NCBI GenBank assembly: GCA_009908735.1
Contig: JAAAOR010000102.1
Location: 1-16,597 of the forward strand
Origin: Spirochaetota bacterium
GTDB lineage: Bacteria > Spirochaetota > Spirochaetia > DSM-27196 > PWMO01
DNA length: 16,597 nt
Direction of reading: 5' to 3'
Part shown: positions 6,443 to 13,225 of the stretch, piece by piece
Position numbering within the stretch: the stretch's first letter is position 1
Layout: each line of letters begins with the position of its first letter
The notes under the pieces: model-generated
Databases searched by the model: none
What the model saw: the letters and a program-made list of their open reading frames with translations, nothing else
Told to the model about the DNA's origin: nothing
Made by a program: the position numbers and the translations under genes

Positions 6443-6768
6443 TCTGGGCGGCGGGCGTGTTCTTCGGCTTCGGCATCATTTTCGCCGTGATGGGTCATCT
6501 CGGCGTGCTCATCTTCCCGGACGTCTACACGAGGCTGCAGGCCTCCTCGACCGCCACGACGACTTCGGTGTTCTCGGTAATCGTGGGGTGCATGTTCCTC
6601 ACCGGTTGGGACCAAATGACGGGCAAGCTCGCGGTGATTGCCCTCTTCTTTTTCGTATCGAGCCCGGTTGCCACCCACATCATTGCCCGCTTTGCCTGGC
6701 GCAACGAGATCATTCCGTGGCGCCGCAGCCACATGAGGCGAGGAGGCCTCCCCACGGACGATGACTGA
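6439..6768 (+). CDS. mrpG: Mrp-type antiporter subunit G
   Basis: Membrane subunit of the MnhG/MbhC family, 109 residues, with three hydrophobic spans. The conserved core FPDVYTRLQASSTATT is present (family: PDxYxRxHAxxxxxT). The basic C-terminal tail (RRSHMRRGG) is probably cytoplasmic. It starts on the ATGA overlap with mrpF and overlaps the next gene by eight bases. Confidence 0.93.
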   Translation: MIWAAGVFFGFGIIFAVMGHLGVLIFPDVYTRLQASSTATTTSVFSVIVGCMFLTGWDQMTGKLAVIALFFFVSSPVATHIIARFAWRNEIIPWRRSHMRRGGLPTDDD

Positions 6769-6994
6769 TCTCGTGCTGGTGCTGCTCGTCGTTGTTGCCG
6801 TGCTCTCCCTGCAGGTGCGCAACCTCCTGACCGCCGTTATTCTGATCTCGGTATTTAGCCTGCTCAGCTCCCTCTTTTTCTTCATACTCCACGCCCCCGA
6901 CGTCGCGCTGACCGAGGCGGCGGTCGGCACCGGGGTGGGCACCCTCGTGTTCGTCTGGGCGGTTCACAAGACCGAGCGGAGGGATGACACGTGA
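6761..6994 (+). CDS. MbhD-like subunit (DUF4040; part of the MrpA C-terminal region)
   Basis: A 77-residue, three-span membrane protein matching the DUF4040/MbhD domain, which in classical Mrp complexes forms part of the C-terminal end of MrpA. The conserved acidic motif HAPDVALTEAAVGTG is intact. In this layout the domain is a separate gene, as in archaeal Mbh and Mbs operons. It is linked to the next gene by a GTGA overlap. Confidence 0.88.
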   Translation: MTDLVLVLLVVVAVLSLQVRNLLTAVILISVFSLLSSLFFFILHAPDVALTEAAVGTGVGTLVFVWAVHKTERRDDT

Positions 6995-7323
6995 GGCGAG
7001 TGGTCAGGGTGATTGTTGACGCGGCGGCGCTGCTTGCGGTCGCCGCCTTCGTCCTCTTCAGCGTGGTACCGGGGGTGTCGACGCCGGCGGCGGATGCAGT
7101 GTCCATAGAGGGGCCGGCCGCTTATGAACCACCGACGGTGGCGCGGCGCGCGGACGAGTCGATTCGCGTTCACATTCTCGAGCGCGGAACCGAGGAAACC
7201 GGCTCTTTCAATCTGGTCACTGCGATTTACCTCGGCTACCGCGCCTATGACACGCTGGGCGAGACCATCGTCCTGCTTCTCGCCGTCTCGGGCATCGTGT
7301 ATCTGGTGGGGGCAAAGCGATGA
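6991..7323 (+). CDS. MbhE-like subunit (part of the MrpA C-terminal region)
   Basis: A 110-residue membrane protein with one N-terminal and one C-terminal span and a central exposed loop. It contains the family sequence FNLVTAIYLGYRAYDTLGE, followed by TIVLLLAVSGIVYLVG. In larger Mrp systems this segment is fused within MrpA or MrpB. The GTG start overlaps the previous stop, and the end overlaps mrpB by four bases. Confidence 0.85.
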   Translation: MRRVVRVIVDAAALLAVAAFVLFSVVPGVSTPAADAVSIEGPAAYEPPTVARRADESIRVHILERGTEETGSFNLVTAIYLGYRAYDTLGETIVLLLAVSGIVYLVGAKR

Positions 7324-7736
7324 AAAAGACCGATATCATCGACGTCATTGCCCGAAAGCTCTCGCCCTATATCCTTCTCTTCGGCTTCTACCTCGTGGCC
7401 TTCGGACATCGCACCCCCGGCGGCGGATTCCAGGGCGGTGTGGTGATGGCCTCCGGGGTCATTCTGCTGGCTCTCGGACGGGACCCGAGCGTGGCGATGA
7501 CGGCGTTCCCGCCGGGGCAGCTTTCGATCGCAGAGACGGTCAGTTACATCCTGCTACTCGCCCTCGGCTTGGCGGGTGTTGCGATGGGCGGTTTCTTCCT
7601 CCAGAACGTGCTTTCCCCGGGGTCCGCAATCCCGCGCGTCGGCTTCGTGTTCGCGCTCAACATCGTCATCGGTATCAAGGTCGGAGCCGGTGTCAGTCTT
7701 ATCGCGCTGCATCTGTTCAGGGAGGAGTCGCGGTGA
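7320..7736 (+). CDS. mrpB: Mrp-type antiporter subunit B
   Basis: A 138-residue MnhB/MbhF-family membrane subunit with four spans. Signature sequences are the GFYLVAFGHRTPGGGFQGG loop and helix near residues 21-40 and NIVIGIKVGAGVSLI near the C-terminus. It starts at an ATG overlapping the previous gene (ATGA) and ends in a GTGA overlap with mrpC. Confidence 0.94.
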   Translation: MKKTDIIDVIARKLSPYILLFGFYLVAFGHRTPGGGFQGGVVMASGVILLALGRDPSVAMTAFPPGQLSIAETVSYILLLALGLAGVAMGGFFLQNVLSPGSAIPRVGFVFALNIVIGIKVGAGVSLIALHLFREESR

Positions 7737-8092
7737 GTGAATACCTGATCGGCCTCATCTTTGTCGTTGGTCTCTGGGGGGTACTCTCGAAGCCGAACAT
7801 CATCAAGAAGATCGTGGGCCTGAGCATTATGAACGGGGCGATCGTGATGTTCTTCGTCCACCACGGAGCGCGCTTCGGCGGCACGGCACCCATACGGGAA
7901 GGCGCGGAGACCGGTGCGGCCGCGGCGGCGATCATGGTCGATCCCCTGCCGCAGGCGCTCATGCTCACGGCTATTGTCGTCGGAATCTGCATCATCGCAC
8001 TCGGGCTCGCCCTCGCGGTGCTCCTCTACCGCACATATGGCACCCTCGACATCCGCCGCATCGAGTCACAGGCGTGGAGCTCCCGTGACTGA
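7733..8092 (+). CDS. mrpC: Mrp-type antiporter subunit C (NuoK-like)
   Basis: A 119-residue MnhC/MbhG subunit, homologous to NuoK of complex I, with three spans. The conserved DPLPQALMLTAIVVG segment carries the family signature. The GTG at 7733 overlaps the mrpB stop and begins at the first residues expected for the family (VSEYLIGLIFVVG). It overlaps mrpD by eight bases. Confidence 0.93.
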   Translation: MSEYLIGLIFVVGLWGVLSKPNIIKKIVGLSIMNGAIVMFFVHHGARFGGTAPIREGAETGAAAAAIMVDPLPQALMLTAIVVGICIIALGLALAVLLYRTYGTLDIRRIESQAWSSRD

Positions 8093-9836
8093 TCCGGTCA
8101 TTCTGCTGATCGTGCTGCCGCTCGGCGGCGCGGCGGCTGCGCTTGCCGCGAAGTTGCCCGGGATCGACCGTCGGCCGGCGGTGGTACGGGCGCTTGTTCT
8201 TGTCACGCCTGTCGTGCTGCTCGGCGGCGCCGTCGCCCTCGGCTTCGGCTATGCAGCGGCAAGCGCAGGGCGCGTGGCAACCTACACGCTCGGCGGCTGG
8301 CCGGTGCCGCTCGGCATAGGCCTGAAGCTCGACGGTCTCGCGTGGCTCTCGTCGGTGCTGGTGTACGGACTGTCCTTCCTCATTTTGCTCTATGTGATCT
8401 CCCACCGCGAGTACGGCGCCGAGTTCTATTTCTTCTTCATGCTTCTCGTCGCGGGGATGGAGGGAGTCGTCCTCACTACCGACGTCTTTAACATGTTCGT
8501 GAGCTTCGAGATCATCGCCATCTCCGCATACGTCCTCATCGCGTATCACCGTGAGGGCACGGCTCTCGTCGCCTCCTTCAAATACCTCGTGCTGAGCTCG
8601 GTCGGCATATTCTTTTTTCTCTTCGGAGCCTTCATAATCTATCGAGAGCTCGGCACGCTCGCCTTCGCCGACATCGCCTCGCTCTATCCGGCGGTCGAGG
8701 ATCCCGTTCGTCTGCGAACGCTCCGCCTCGCCCTCGTGGCCCTCGTGGTCGGGGTCGGCGTTCGCACGGCCTTCATTCCGTTTCACACGTGGCTCCCCGA
8801 GGCCCACGCCTACGCCCCTCATCCGATCTCGGCGCTGCTCTCGGGCGTGCTCATCAAGGTGTCGTTCTTCGCGATGGTGCGCATCATTACCGTGTTCAGC
8901 CCCGGGATGTTCGCGCACATGCTTCTGTGGATCGGCGCGGTCACCGCGATCGTCGCCGTGGTCTGGGCCCTCTCACAGCGCGATGCAAAGAAGCTTCTTG
9001 CCTATCACTCGATCTCGCAGATGGGCTACGTGCTCGCCGCGCTCGGCGCGGCCGGGGGCGCCACCGCGGCCATCAGTGTCTCGGGCGGTTCTGCCGGCGC
9101 GGCAGCCGGCGCCAATGCCGGCGAGACCCTTGCCCTCTCGGCGGCGGTCTACCACGCCATCAATCACGGTCTGTTCAAGAGCCTACTCTTCTTGAGCGTC
9201 GGCACCGCCGTTCACCTCACCGGCGAGCGAAGCGTGTATCGCATGCCGCGCCTCGGGCGCCGGGCGCCGCTCCTCGCGCTTCTCTTCGCCGTAGGCGCGC
9301 TGTCCATCGCGGGCGTTCCGGGTTTCAACGGCTACGCGAGCAAAGTAGCCATCTCGGCCGCCCTCGCCGGCTCGCCGGCCTACCTGCTCCTGAACCTGAC
9401 GGCTATCGGGACCGCCGCGTCATTCATAAAGCTCTCCCGGGTGTTTCTCGTCGGCCCACGCAACTCTGTAGGCGTGTCGGGCATGGGCGTGACGCGCGAG
9501 CGCGTCCTGCCGCCCGCCGCGACGGTCGGCATGAGCCTCATCGCCCTCCTCTGCATAACCGTCGGCCTCGCTCCCCGAACCGCGATGGGGGTACTGCAGG
9601 GGCTTCTCGCCCCCGGCGGTAGCCTTCCGGCCATGTCGCCTTCCTTCGCCCCCGCAAAGCTCCTCGATACCGCGGTCTTCCTCGCGCTCGGTTTCGTGCT
9701 GTACCGGCTCACGCAGACGGCAATCGGCGGACGCATCTCCCACCGCATCGAGGAACATGCGCCCGGACTACGAGCGGTGCTGCTGTTCTTCCTGGTCGGT
9801 GTGGTGGGCTTCGCCCTCGTAGCGACCGCCGCGTGA
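8085..9836 (+). CDS. mrpD: Mrp-type antiporter subunit D (NuoN/NuoM-like)
   Basis: A 583-residue polytopic membrane subunit and the only large antiporter-like subunit here, homologous to MrpD, MbhH and NuoM/N. The conserved glutamate is E142 (NMFVSFEIIAISAYV), and other family blocks are FIPFHTWLPEAHAYAPHPIS (231-250), LSGVLIKVSFF with K258, KKLLAYHSISQMGYVLAALG (302-321) and YHAINHGLFKSLLFL. The TM7 lysine usually found before the WLP motif is an arginine, R227, in VGVRTAFIPFH. A Gly/Ala/Ser-rich insert lies at about 322-346. It is longer than typical MrpD (about 490-500). It is the last gene of the operon and converges on the next gene with a 27-base gap. Confidence 0.94.
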   Translation: MTDPVILLIVLPLGGAAAALAAKLPGIDRRPAVVRALVLVTPVVLLGGAVALGFGYAAASAGRVATYTLGGWPVPLGIGLKLDGLAWLSSVLVYGLSFLILLYVISHREYGAEFYFFFMLLVAGMEGVVLTTDVFNMFVSFEIIAISAYVLIAYHREGTALVASFKYLVLSSVGIFFFLFGAFIIYRELGTLAFADIASLYPAVEDPVRLRTLRLALVALVVGVGVRTAFIPFHTWLPEAHAYAPHPISALLSGVLIKVSFFAMVRIITVFSPGMFAHMLLWIGAVTAIVAVVWALSQRDAKKLLAYHSISQMGYVLAALGAAGGATAAISVSGGSAGAAAGANAGETLALSAAVYHAINHGLFKSLLFLSVGTAVHLTGERSVYRMPRLGRRAPLLALLFAVGALSIAGVPGFNGYASKVAISAALAGSPAYLLLNLTAIGTAASFIKLSRVFLVGPRNSVGVSGMGVTRERVLPPAATVGMSLIALLCITVGLAPRTAMGVLQGLLAPGGSLPAMSPSFAPAKLLDTAVFLALGFVLYRLTQTAIGGRISHRIEEHAPGLRAVLLFFLVGVVGFALVATAA

Positions 9837-9863
9837 GCCACGGTCGCATACGCAACGCCCGCC

Positions 9864-11474
9864 CTATCGCTCGAGGAAGCTCGGCCCGTCGGGACCCAGT
9901 CGCAGAAGACGGACGCGCGACGCCTCGCGGTCTTCGGCCTCGACGGTCTCCACGGTGGTGATCCACCCCCGTTCGGCGCCGGGGCTTGTGTCGGCGTCGG
10001 CATCCGGGCCGGCAACCGCGCCCGCGCCGGCGTAAAACAACCTTGCCTCTTCCCCGTCGACCGGTACGATCCCCAGCGTGAGATCTTCTCCCTCGGGAAA
10101 CTCGAAGAGCATGGTCTGCTTCAGCCTGTCGAACGTCACCGAGTCGAGCTCGGTGCGTGTGCGGTTTTCCCGGTAGCCGACGGAGCGCCCGTCCGGCCCG
10201 GCGATCCAGGCCGCCTCGACGTTTTCGACGGTGATAATCCGCCGCCGCGCGGCGCGAAGCTCGGCAAAGCTTGCTGCGAGGAGTCCCTCGAGCGGCTGCC
10301 GCGCATGGTCGTAGCTCTCCCGCACCGGCACGATGAACATCCGCTGCGGCGACCTCCGCCGCGGCCCCTCGCGGGTCCGCCACTCGATAAGCTCGTCCGC
10401 TTCCGCCTCCTCCGTACCTGCCTCGGCCGCATTGAGGTCGATCCGAATCACCTCCGCGTCCACGCTTCGGAGGTTCAGGTCCTGCCCGCTCTTCCAGTTG
10501 TTGGCCACAAGCAGATCGACCCGGCCGCGCTCGCGATCGAGGATGTAGCCGTGGGCGAGCATGGCATGATGAAGGGCCGGCGAGATGAAGCCGGTGACGA
10601 CCGGCGAGCCGTCCACTATGCGTTCCCTGATGTGCGCGAGCTCGCGCGCCACCTCCAGAAGGCTCTGTCGGCCCTCGACCGGCGCGCCGCCGGCGACGAA
10701 ATGGTCGTAAACCATGTCGAGCTGCAGCTCGTGCATCTCCCGCTGGCTGCGCGTCGAACGCATCCGGATGTCGTAGGTCTTGTCGACGTAGGAGGGACGC
10801 GTGTCAGGATTCCGATAGTAGCGGAGTTGACTACCCGTGAAGGCATAGCACCTGCCGGGGTTTTCCCCGAAAAGGCCGTACATATAGTGGACCAGCAGAG
10901 CGCGCTCGGCATCGCTCACCGAGCCGAACCGTTTCTCGAGCCAGTCGGAGAGGACCCGCGAGTAGTCGCCGACGCGGCTCTCGTAGTCTGCATTATTGCC
11001 GAAGCGAAAGTTATCCCGACCCCAGACGAAATCGACGAAGCCCACCTCGAACGTTGCCACCTCCCGAAACCGTTCGCCCCGCAGCTCGATCTCGAGGTCG
11101 TATACGCCGGGCTCGAGGAAGGGGGTCAGCGTGAGGACGAGCGGATCGCGGTCGGCCGGGTCCTCGGCCGTGGGCCCCTCTTCGGCGGCGGACGGATCCT
11201 CCGCCGCCGTCCCGGCCTCCGCCGCGCGCCCGGTGCCGAGACCCGTCGCGTCAAAACGCAGCTCGCTCGATCCCGTGCGCACCACGATCTCTTCGAGCTT
11301 CGGAGGTGGGTCTTCGAGGATCACTTCGAGAAGCAGCGGACTGCCGCTCGAGGAGCGGAGCTCGGGGCGCAGCGCGGCGTGCTCGTTTGCCGACGCGGCC
11401 GCGATCGGGACTCCACAAAGCAGCGCAAGGGCCAGGACAAACTCAGCAATGGAACGAGCCATTCGAAAAATCAT
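9864..11474 (-). CDS. Secreted protein with papain-like Cys/His/Asn signature
   Basis: A 536-residue protein that starts with a signal peptide (hydrophobic AEFVLALALLCGVPIAAASA, then NEHA). A beta-rich domain with an acidic Ala/Glu/Pro linker follows at roughly 40-145. The central region resembles a papain-like fold: Cys209 in NPGRCYAFTGS matches the nucleophile site (GSCWAFS in papain), His303 in HHAMLAHGY matches HAVAAVGY, and Asn325 in DLLVANNW matches IKNSW. Order and local context agree, but the Cys-to-His distance (94 residues) is shorter than in papain. It could be a peptidase, a transglutaminase-like enzyme or an inactive relative. The start is uncertain: GTG 11486, ATG 11474 or ATG 11462. 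No ribosome binding site is visible, and 11486 would fall inside the tRNA promoter. Confidence 0.6.
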   Translation of the reverse strand: MIFRMARSIAEFVLALALLCGVPIAAASANEHAALRPELRSSSGSPLLLEVILEDPPPKLEEIVVRTGSSELRFDATGLGTGRAAEAGTAAEDPSAAEEGPTAEDPADRDPLVLTLTPFLEPGVYDLEIELRGERFREVATFEVGFVDFVWGRDNFRFGNNADYESRVGDYSRVLSDWLEKRFGSVSDAERALLVHYMYGLFGENPGRCYAFTGSQLRYYRNPDTRPSYVDKTYDIRMRSTRSQREMHELQLDMVYDHFVAGGAPVEGRQSLLEVARELAHIRERIVDGSPVVTGFISPALHHAMLAHGYILDRERGRVDLLVANNWKSGQDLNLRSVDAEVIRIDLNAAEAGTEEAEADELIEWRTREGPRRRSPQRMFIVPVRESYDHARQPLEGLLAASFAELRAARRRIITVENVEAAWIAGPDGRSVGYRENRTRTELDSVTFDRLKQTMLFEFPEGEDLTLGIVPVDGEEARLFYAGAGAVAGPDADADTSPGAERGWITTVETVEAEDREASRVRLLRLGPDGPSFLER

Positions 11475-11479
11475 CTCAA

Positions 11480-11508
11480 TTGACACAGTACGCGACGTAC
11501 GCTACAGT
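11480..11508 (+). promoter_or_regulatory. Promoter of tRNA-Leu
   Basis: TTGACA at 11480-11485, a 17-base spacer and TACAGT at 11503-11508. The predicted start is near 11515, about eight bases before the mature tRNA end. It overlaps the extreme 5' region of the leftward secreted-protein gene. Confidence 0.7.
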
Positions 11509-11522
11509 GCATACCACAAATT

Positions 11523-11606
11523 GCCCGAGTGGCGGAATTGGTAGACGCGCTAGGTTCAGGGTCTAGTGCCCTTACGGGTGTGTGAGTTCGAGTCTCACCT
11601 CGGGCA
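11523..11606 (+). tRNA. tRNA-Leu (CAG)
   Basis: A full cloverleaf with long variable arm. The acceptor GCCCGAG pairs with CTCGGGC, and the anticodon stem CTAGG/TCTAG surrounds a loop with CAG at 11557-11559. The variable stem is TGCCC-TTAC-GGGTG and the T arm is GTGAG-TTCGAGT-CTCAC. The discriminator base is A11606. The CCA end is not encoded, so it must be added enzymatically. Confidence 0.96.
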
Positions 11607-11763
11607 TTGTAAACCGTCAAAGAAGATCACGGCTCTTCTCCGCTTGGAAGCCCGGTCCTCGCATTACATTACTTCCCTACACGGCACGGCAGTTCAGACC
11701 CAACACCGCTTCGACTCTCGTTGCCGCTAATGCTGGAAAGGCACGGCGTTTAGCGGTTCCCAT

Positions 11764-11772
11764 TGCTATACT
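11764..11772 (+). promoter_or_regulatory. Extended -10 promoter for vapBC
   Basis: TGCTATACT, a TG one base before a TATACT hexamer, with no good -35. The predicted start falls on the A of the vapB ATG at 11779, so the message would be leaderless. No ribosome binding site is seen upstream of the ATG. Confidence 0.45.
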
Positions 11773-11778
11773 ATACAC

Positions 11779-11994
11779 ATGAAATGTACGAATCTTGTGT
11801 TGGATGAGAAGAAACTGGATGCGGCCAAGGCCGTGTCCGGCAGTCGTACATACTCGGAAACGGTGAACCTGGCACGTGAAGAGTACATCCGCCGGCATAC
11901 TTTTGCGCAGATCGACTCGTTTGCCGGCACTGATGTATGGGAGGGAGATCTATCGGTCATGCGGGAGGACACAGACGACAATGTTTCTCGTTGA
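11779..11994 (+). CDS. vapB: VapB-type antitoxin
   Basis: A 71-residue antitoxin of a type II toxin-antitoxin pair. The N-terminal half (KCTNLVLDEKKLDAAKAVSG, then SETVNLAREEYIRR) is a ribbon-helix-helix-like DNA-binding domain. The C-terminal DVWEGDLSVMRED is the usual toxin-neutralising tail of this VapB group. It normally dimerises, binds its own promoter and blocks the PIN toxin. It overlaps the vapC start by 14 bases. The toxin partner looks damaged, so the antitoxin may be a relic or may guard against related toxins. Confidence 0.85.
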   Translation: MKCTNLVLDEKKLDAAKAVSGSRTYSETVNLAREEYIRRHTFAQIDSFAGTDVWEGDLSVMREDTDDNVSR

Positions 11995-12577
11995 TACCTC
12001 CGCCTGGATACGACATTTCTCTCGATCGGATCGCTTTGACCTCCGAACTGTTTGCTCGCCTGATGACAGGCTGCTGTGTCATCCGGTCTACCAGGAATTA
12101 CTCCAGGGAGTGCGGGAAGAGCCCGTCTATCGACGAATAAAGCACATCCTGAGGGCGGCTCAGTTCGTAGAAGACCCGATGGAACTCAATCTCTTCGAGG
12201 AAGCCGCTCAACTCTCCCGTCTTGCCCGACGACAGGGATTTCCCGCTTCTATCCCGTGTTTCGGCGTTGCGGGAACAGCAGGTGTAATGGAGGCTCCAGG
12301 GGTTTCTCCGGGAACCCTGTACCTCAAGGACCACACCGTAGAACTCGTCCACGTCGGTCCCCAGCAGCTGACAACGGTAACCCCGGAGACTCTCCGCGCG
12401 TATTTGGACACCAACGTTGTTCGGTTGGCGTCGCGGGCCGGCACAAGACAGCCAGTCTGTGGGTTTGTGCGGAAAGCGGTATCGCCTACTCGTCACACAG
12501 GGGGACGGTCCATTTCATCGAAGTCTTCAGGCCGCGTTCTCAGCGAGAGTCCGAGGCGGAGATCTACAAGAACCTGA
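11981..12577 (+). pseudogene. vapC: VapC-like PIN-domain toxin, decayed and run-on
   Basis: Begins as a normal VapC ribonuclease toxin: MFLVDTSAWIRHF (first catalytic Asp), HPVYQELLQGVREEP (catalytic Glu) and FVEDPMELNLFEEAAQL. After about residue 86 the match weakens. The family SxDC motif reads SIPC, so the third acidic residue is lost, and the D-R-D-F motif reads KDHTVE. The homology ends near residue 133 without a stop. The frame continues into YLDTNVV (12401-12421), which looks like the start of another PIN protein, and then into unrelated sequence to 12577. Nuclease activity is therefore unlikely. The reading frame itself is open, so it could still be translated. Confidence 0.6.
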
Positions 12578-12732
12578 TCACTTCCTCCGAGAAACTCGGG
12601 GCGGCTCAATAACATCGGCTTCGTAGGAACGCTCGTCGCAATACGTACACTTAGTATAGGGGACACCGTTCGCGACCAGCATTCCGTCGCCTCGGCGGCA
12701 GGTCTGACCGAGAAAAGGAACTGCTCTTGGAG
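12578..12732 (-). pseudogene. Remnant of a YgiT-type zinc-finger protein
   Basis: On the minus strand, one frame reads RRGDGMLVANGVPYTKCTYC, followed by DERSYEADV and a stop at 12578. This closely follows the YgiT zinc-finger pattern (RGDxxLVxxGVPxxxCxxCGExY), a family often paired with toxins. Only the second CxxC is present in this frame. The N-terminal half appears to lie in a neighbouring frame, implying a frameshift. It overlaps the end of the SnoaL-like remnant. The family call rests on a short stretch. Confidence 0.35.
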
Positions 12733-13141
12733 GCCCGAAGTTCCATGCCCCTCGGGTATCCGTCCGAAAACGGCGTGGATTTGGTCATCGTCGATGTAGT
12801 ATGTGAAGTACTCAGCGGGCAAGTTGATCGACTTGCCGGTGGCCGCGAGCTCGGGCACCTGATCGATCGGGTAGTCCAGGTATCCTGTGTGAGTGCCCGT
12901 AAGAGAGACGGCGATGGTGACGCTGTTGCCGTCCTCGCGCTCAATCTTGTCATTGAAGCAAAAGTCCGGGAAGGCCCGCTTGCGCGCCCGGCGCGTCTCC
13001 AGTGCGTTCGAGCGGTCGATGGTTACCCAGCGCGGCATCCCTTCCATCTGCATGGTGAGCTCCGGCGAGTTCTGAGTTTCGGCAAAGCCCTGAACGGTGT
13101 CCAGGCGGCTCCTCCGATAGCACCTCCTGCACCTCTGCCAT
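12717..13141 (-). pseudogene. Frameshifted SnoaL-like / ester cyclase (NTF2 fold) gene
   Basis: The minus strand encodes the body of a SnoaL-like small cyclase domain: RAFPDFCFNDKIEREDGNSV, then TGTHTGYLDYP, PELAATGKSINLPAE and EGHGTSGLQEQF. The expected N-terminal helix is present but split. MAEVQEVLSEEP from 13141 is in one frame, while LDTVQGFAETQNSPELTMQ from 13104 is in the frame of the body, so a one-base indel lies near 13105. After QEQF the frame runs on without homology to 12493. Such proteins are small enzymes or binding proteins of many functions, so the substrate cannot be guessed. Confidence 0.55.
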
Positions 13142-13225
13142 CTCTGCCGGGTAAAGCTCTTGTGTTAACGTGAGGGTCAGAAACTAATCGCTCGCCACTT
13201 CATCATTCTCTTCTCGTCGCGATTG

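Noticed and set aside
7992..8918. Minus-strand open frame opposite mrpD
   Set aside because: It has no family match and is extremely charged, while the plus strand is a clear membrane antiporter subunit.
5670..9836. Membrane-bound hydrogenase (Mbh) operon
   Set aside because: The antiporter half matches in order, but no hydrogenase catalytic or electron-transfer subunits follow; the next gene is on the opposite strand and unrelated.
10305..11483. Long plus-strand open frame opposite the secreted-protein gene
   Set aside because: Composition is arginine- and histidine-rich shadow coding. The minus strand has the signal peptide and the papain-like motifs.
11621..11639. Hairpin AGAAGA...TCTTCT as a tRNA terminator
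   Set aside because: It is only six weak base pairs with no T-tract.
12076..12612. Plus-strand frame past vapC as a separate gene
   Set aside because: It overlaps the vapC remnant in another frame and has no start or family match; only the YLDTNVV fragment in the vapC frame is suggestive.
11523..12760. Attachment-site duplication of the tRNA-Leu 3' end
   Set aside because: The best downstream match I found is only about seven or eight bases (CCTCGGG near 12750), which is expected by chance.
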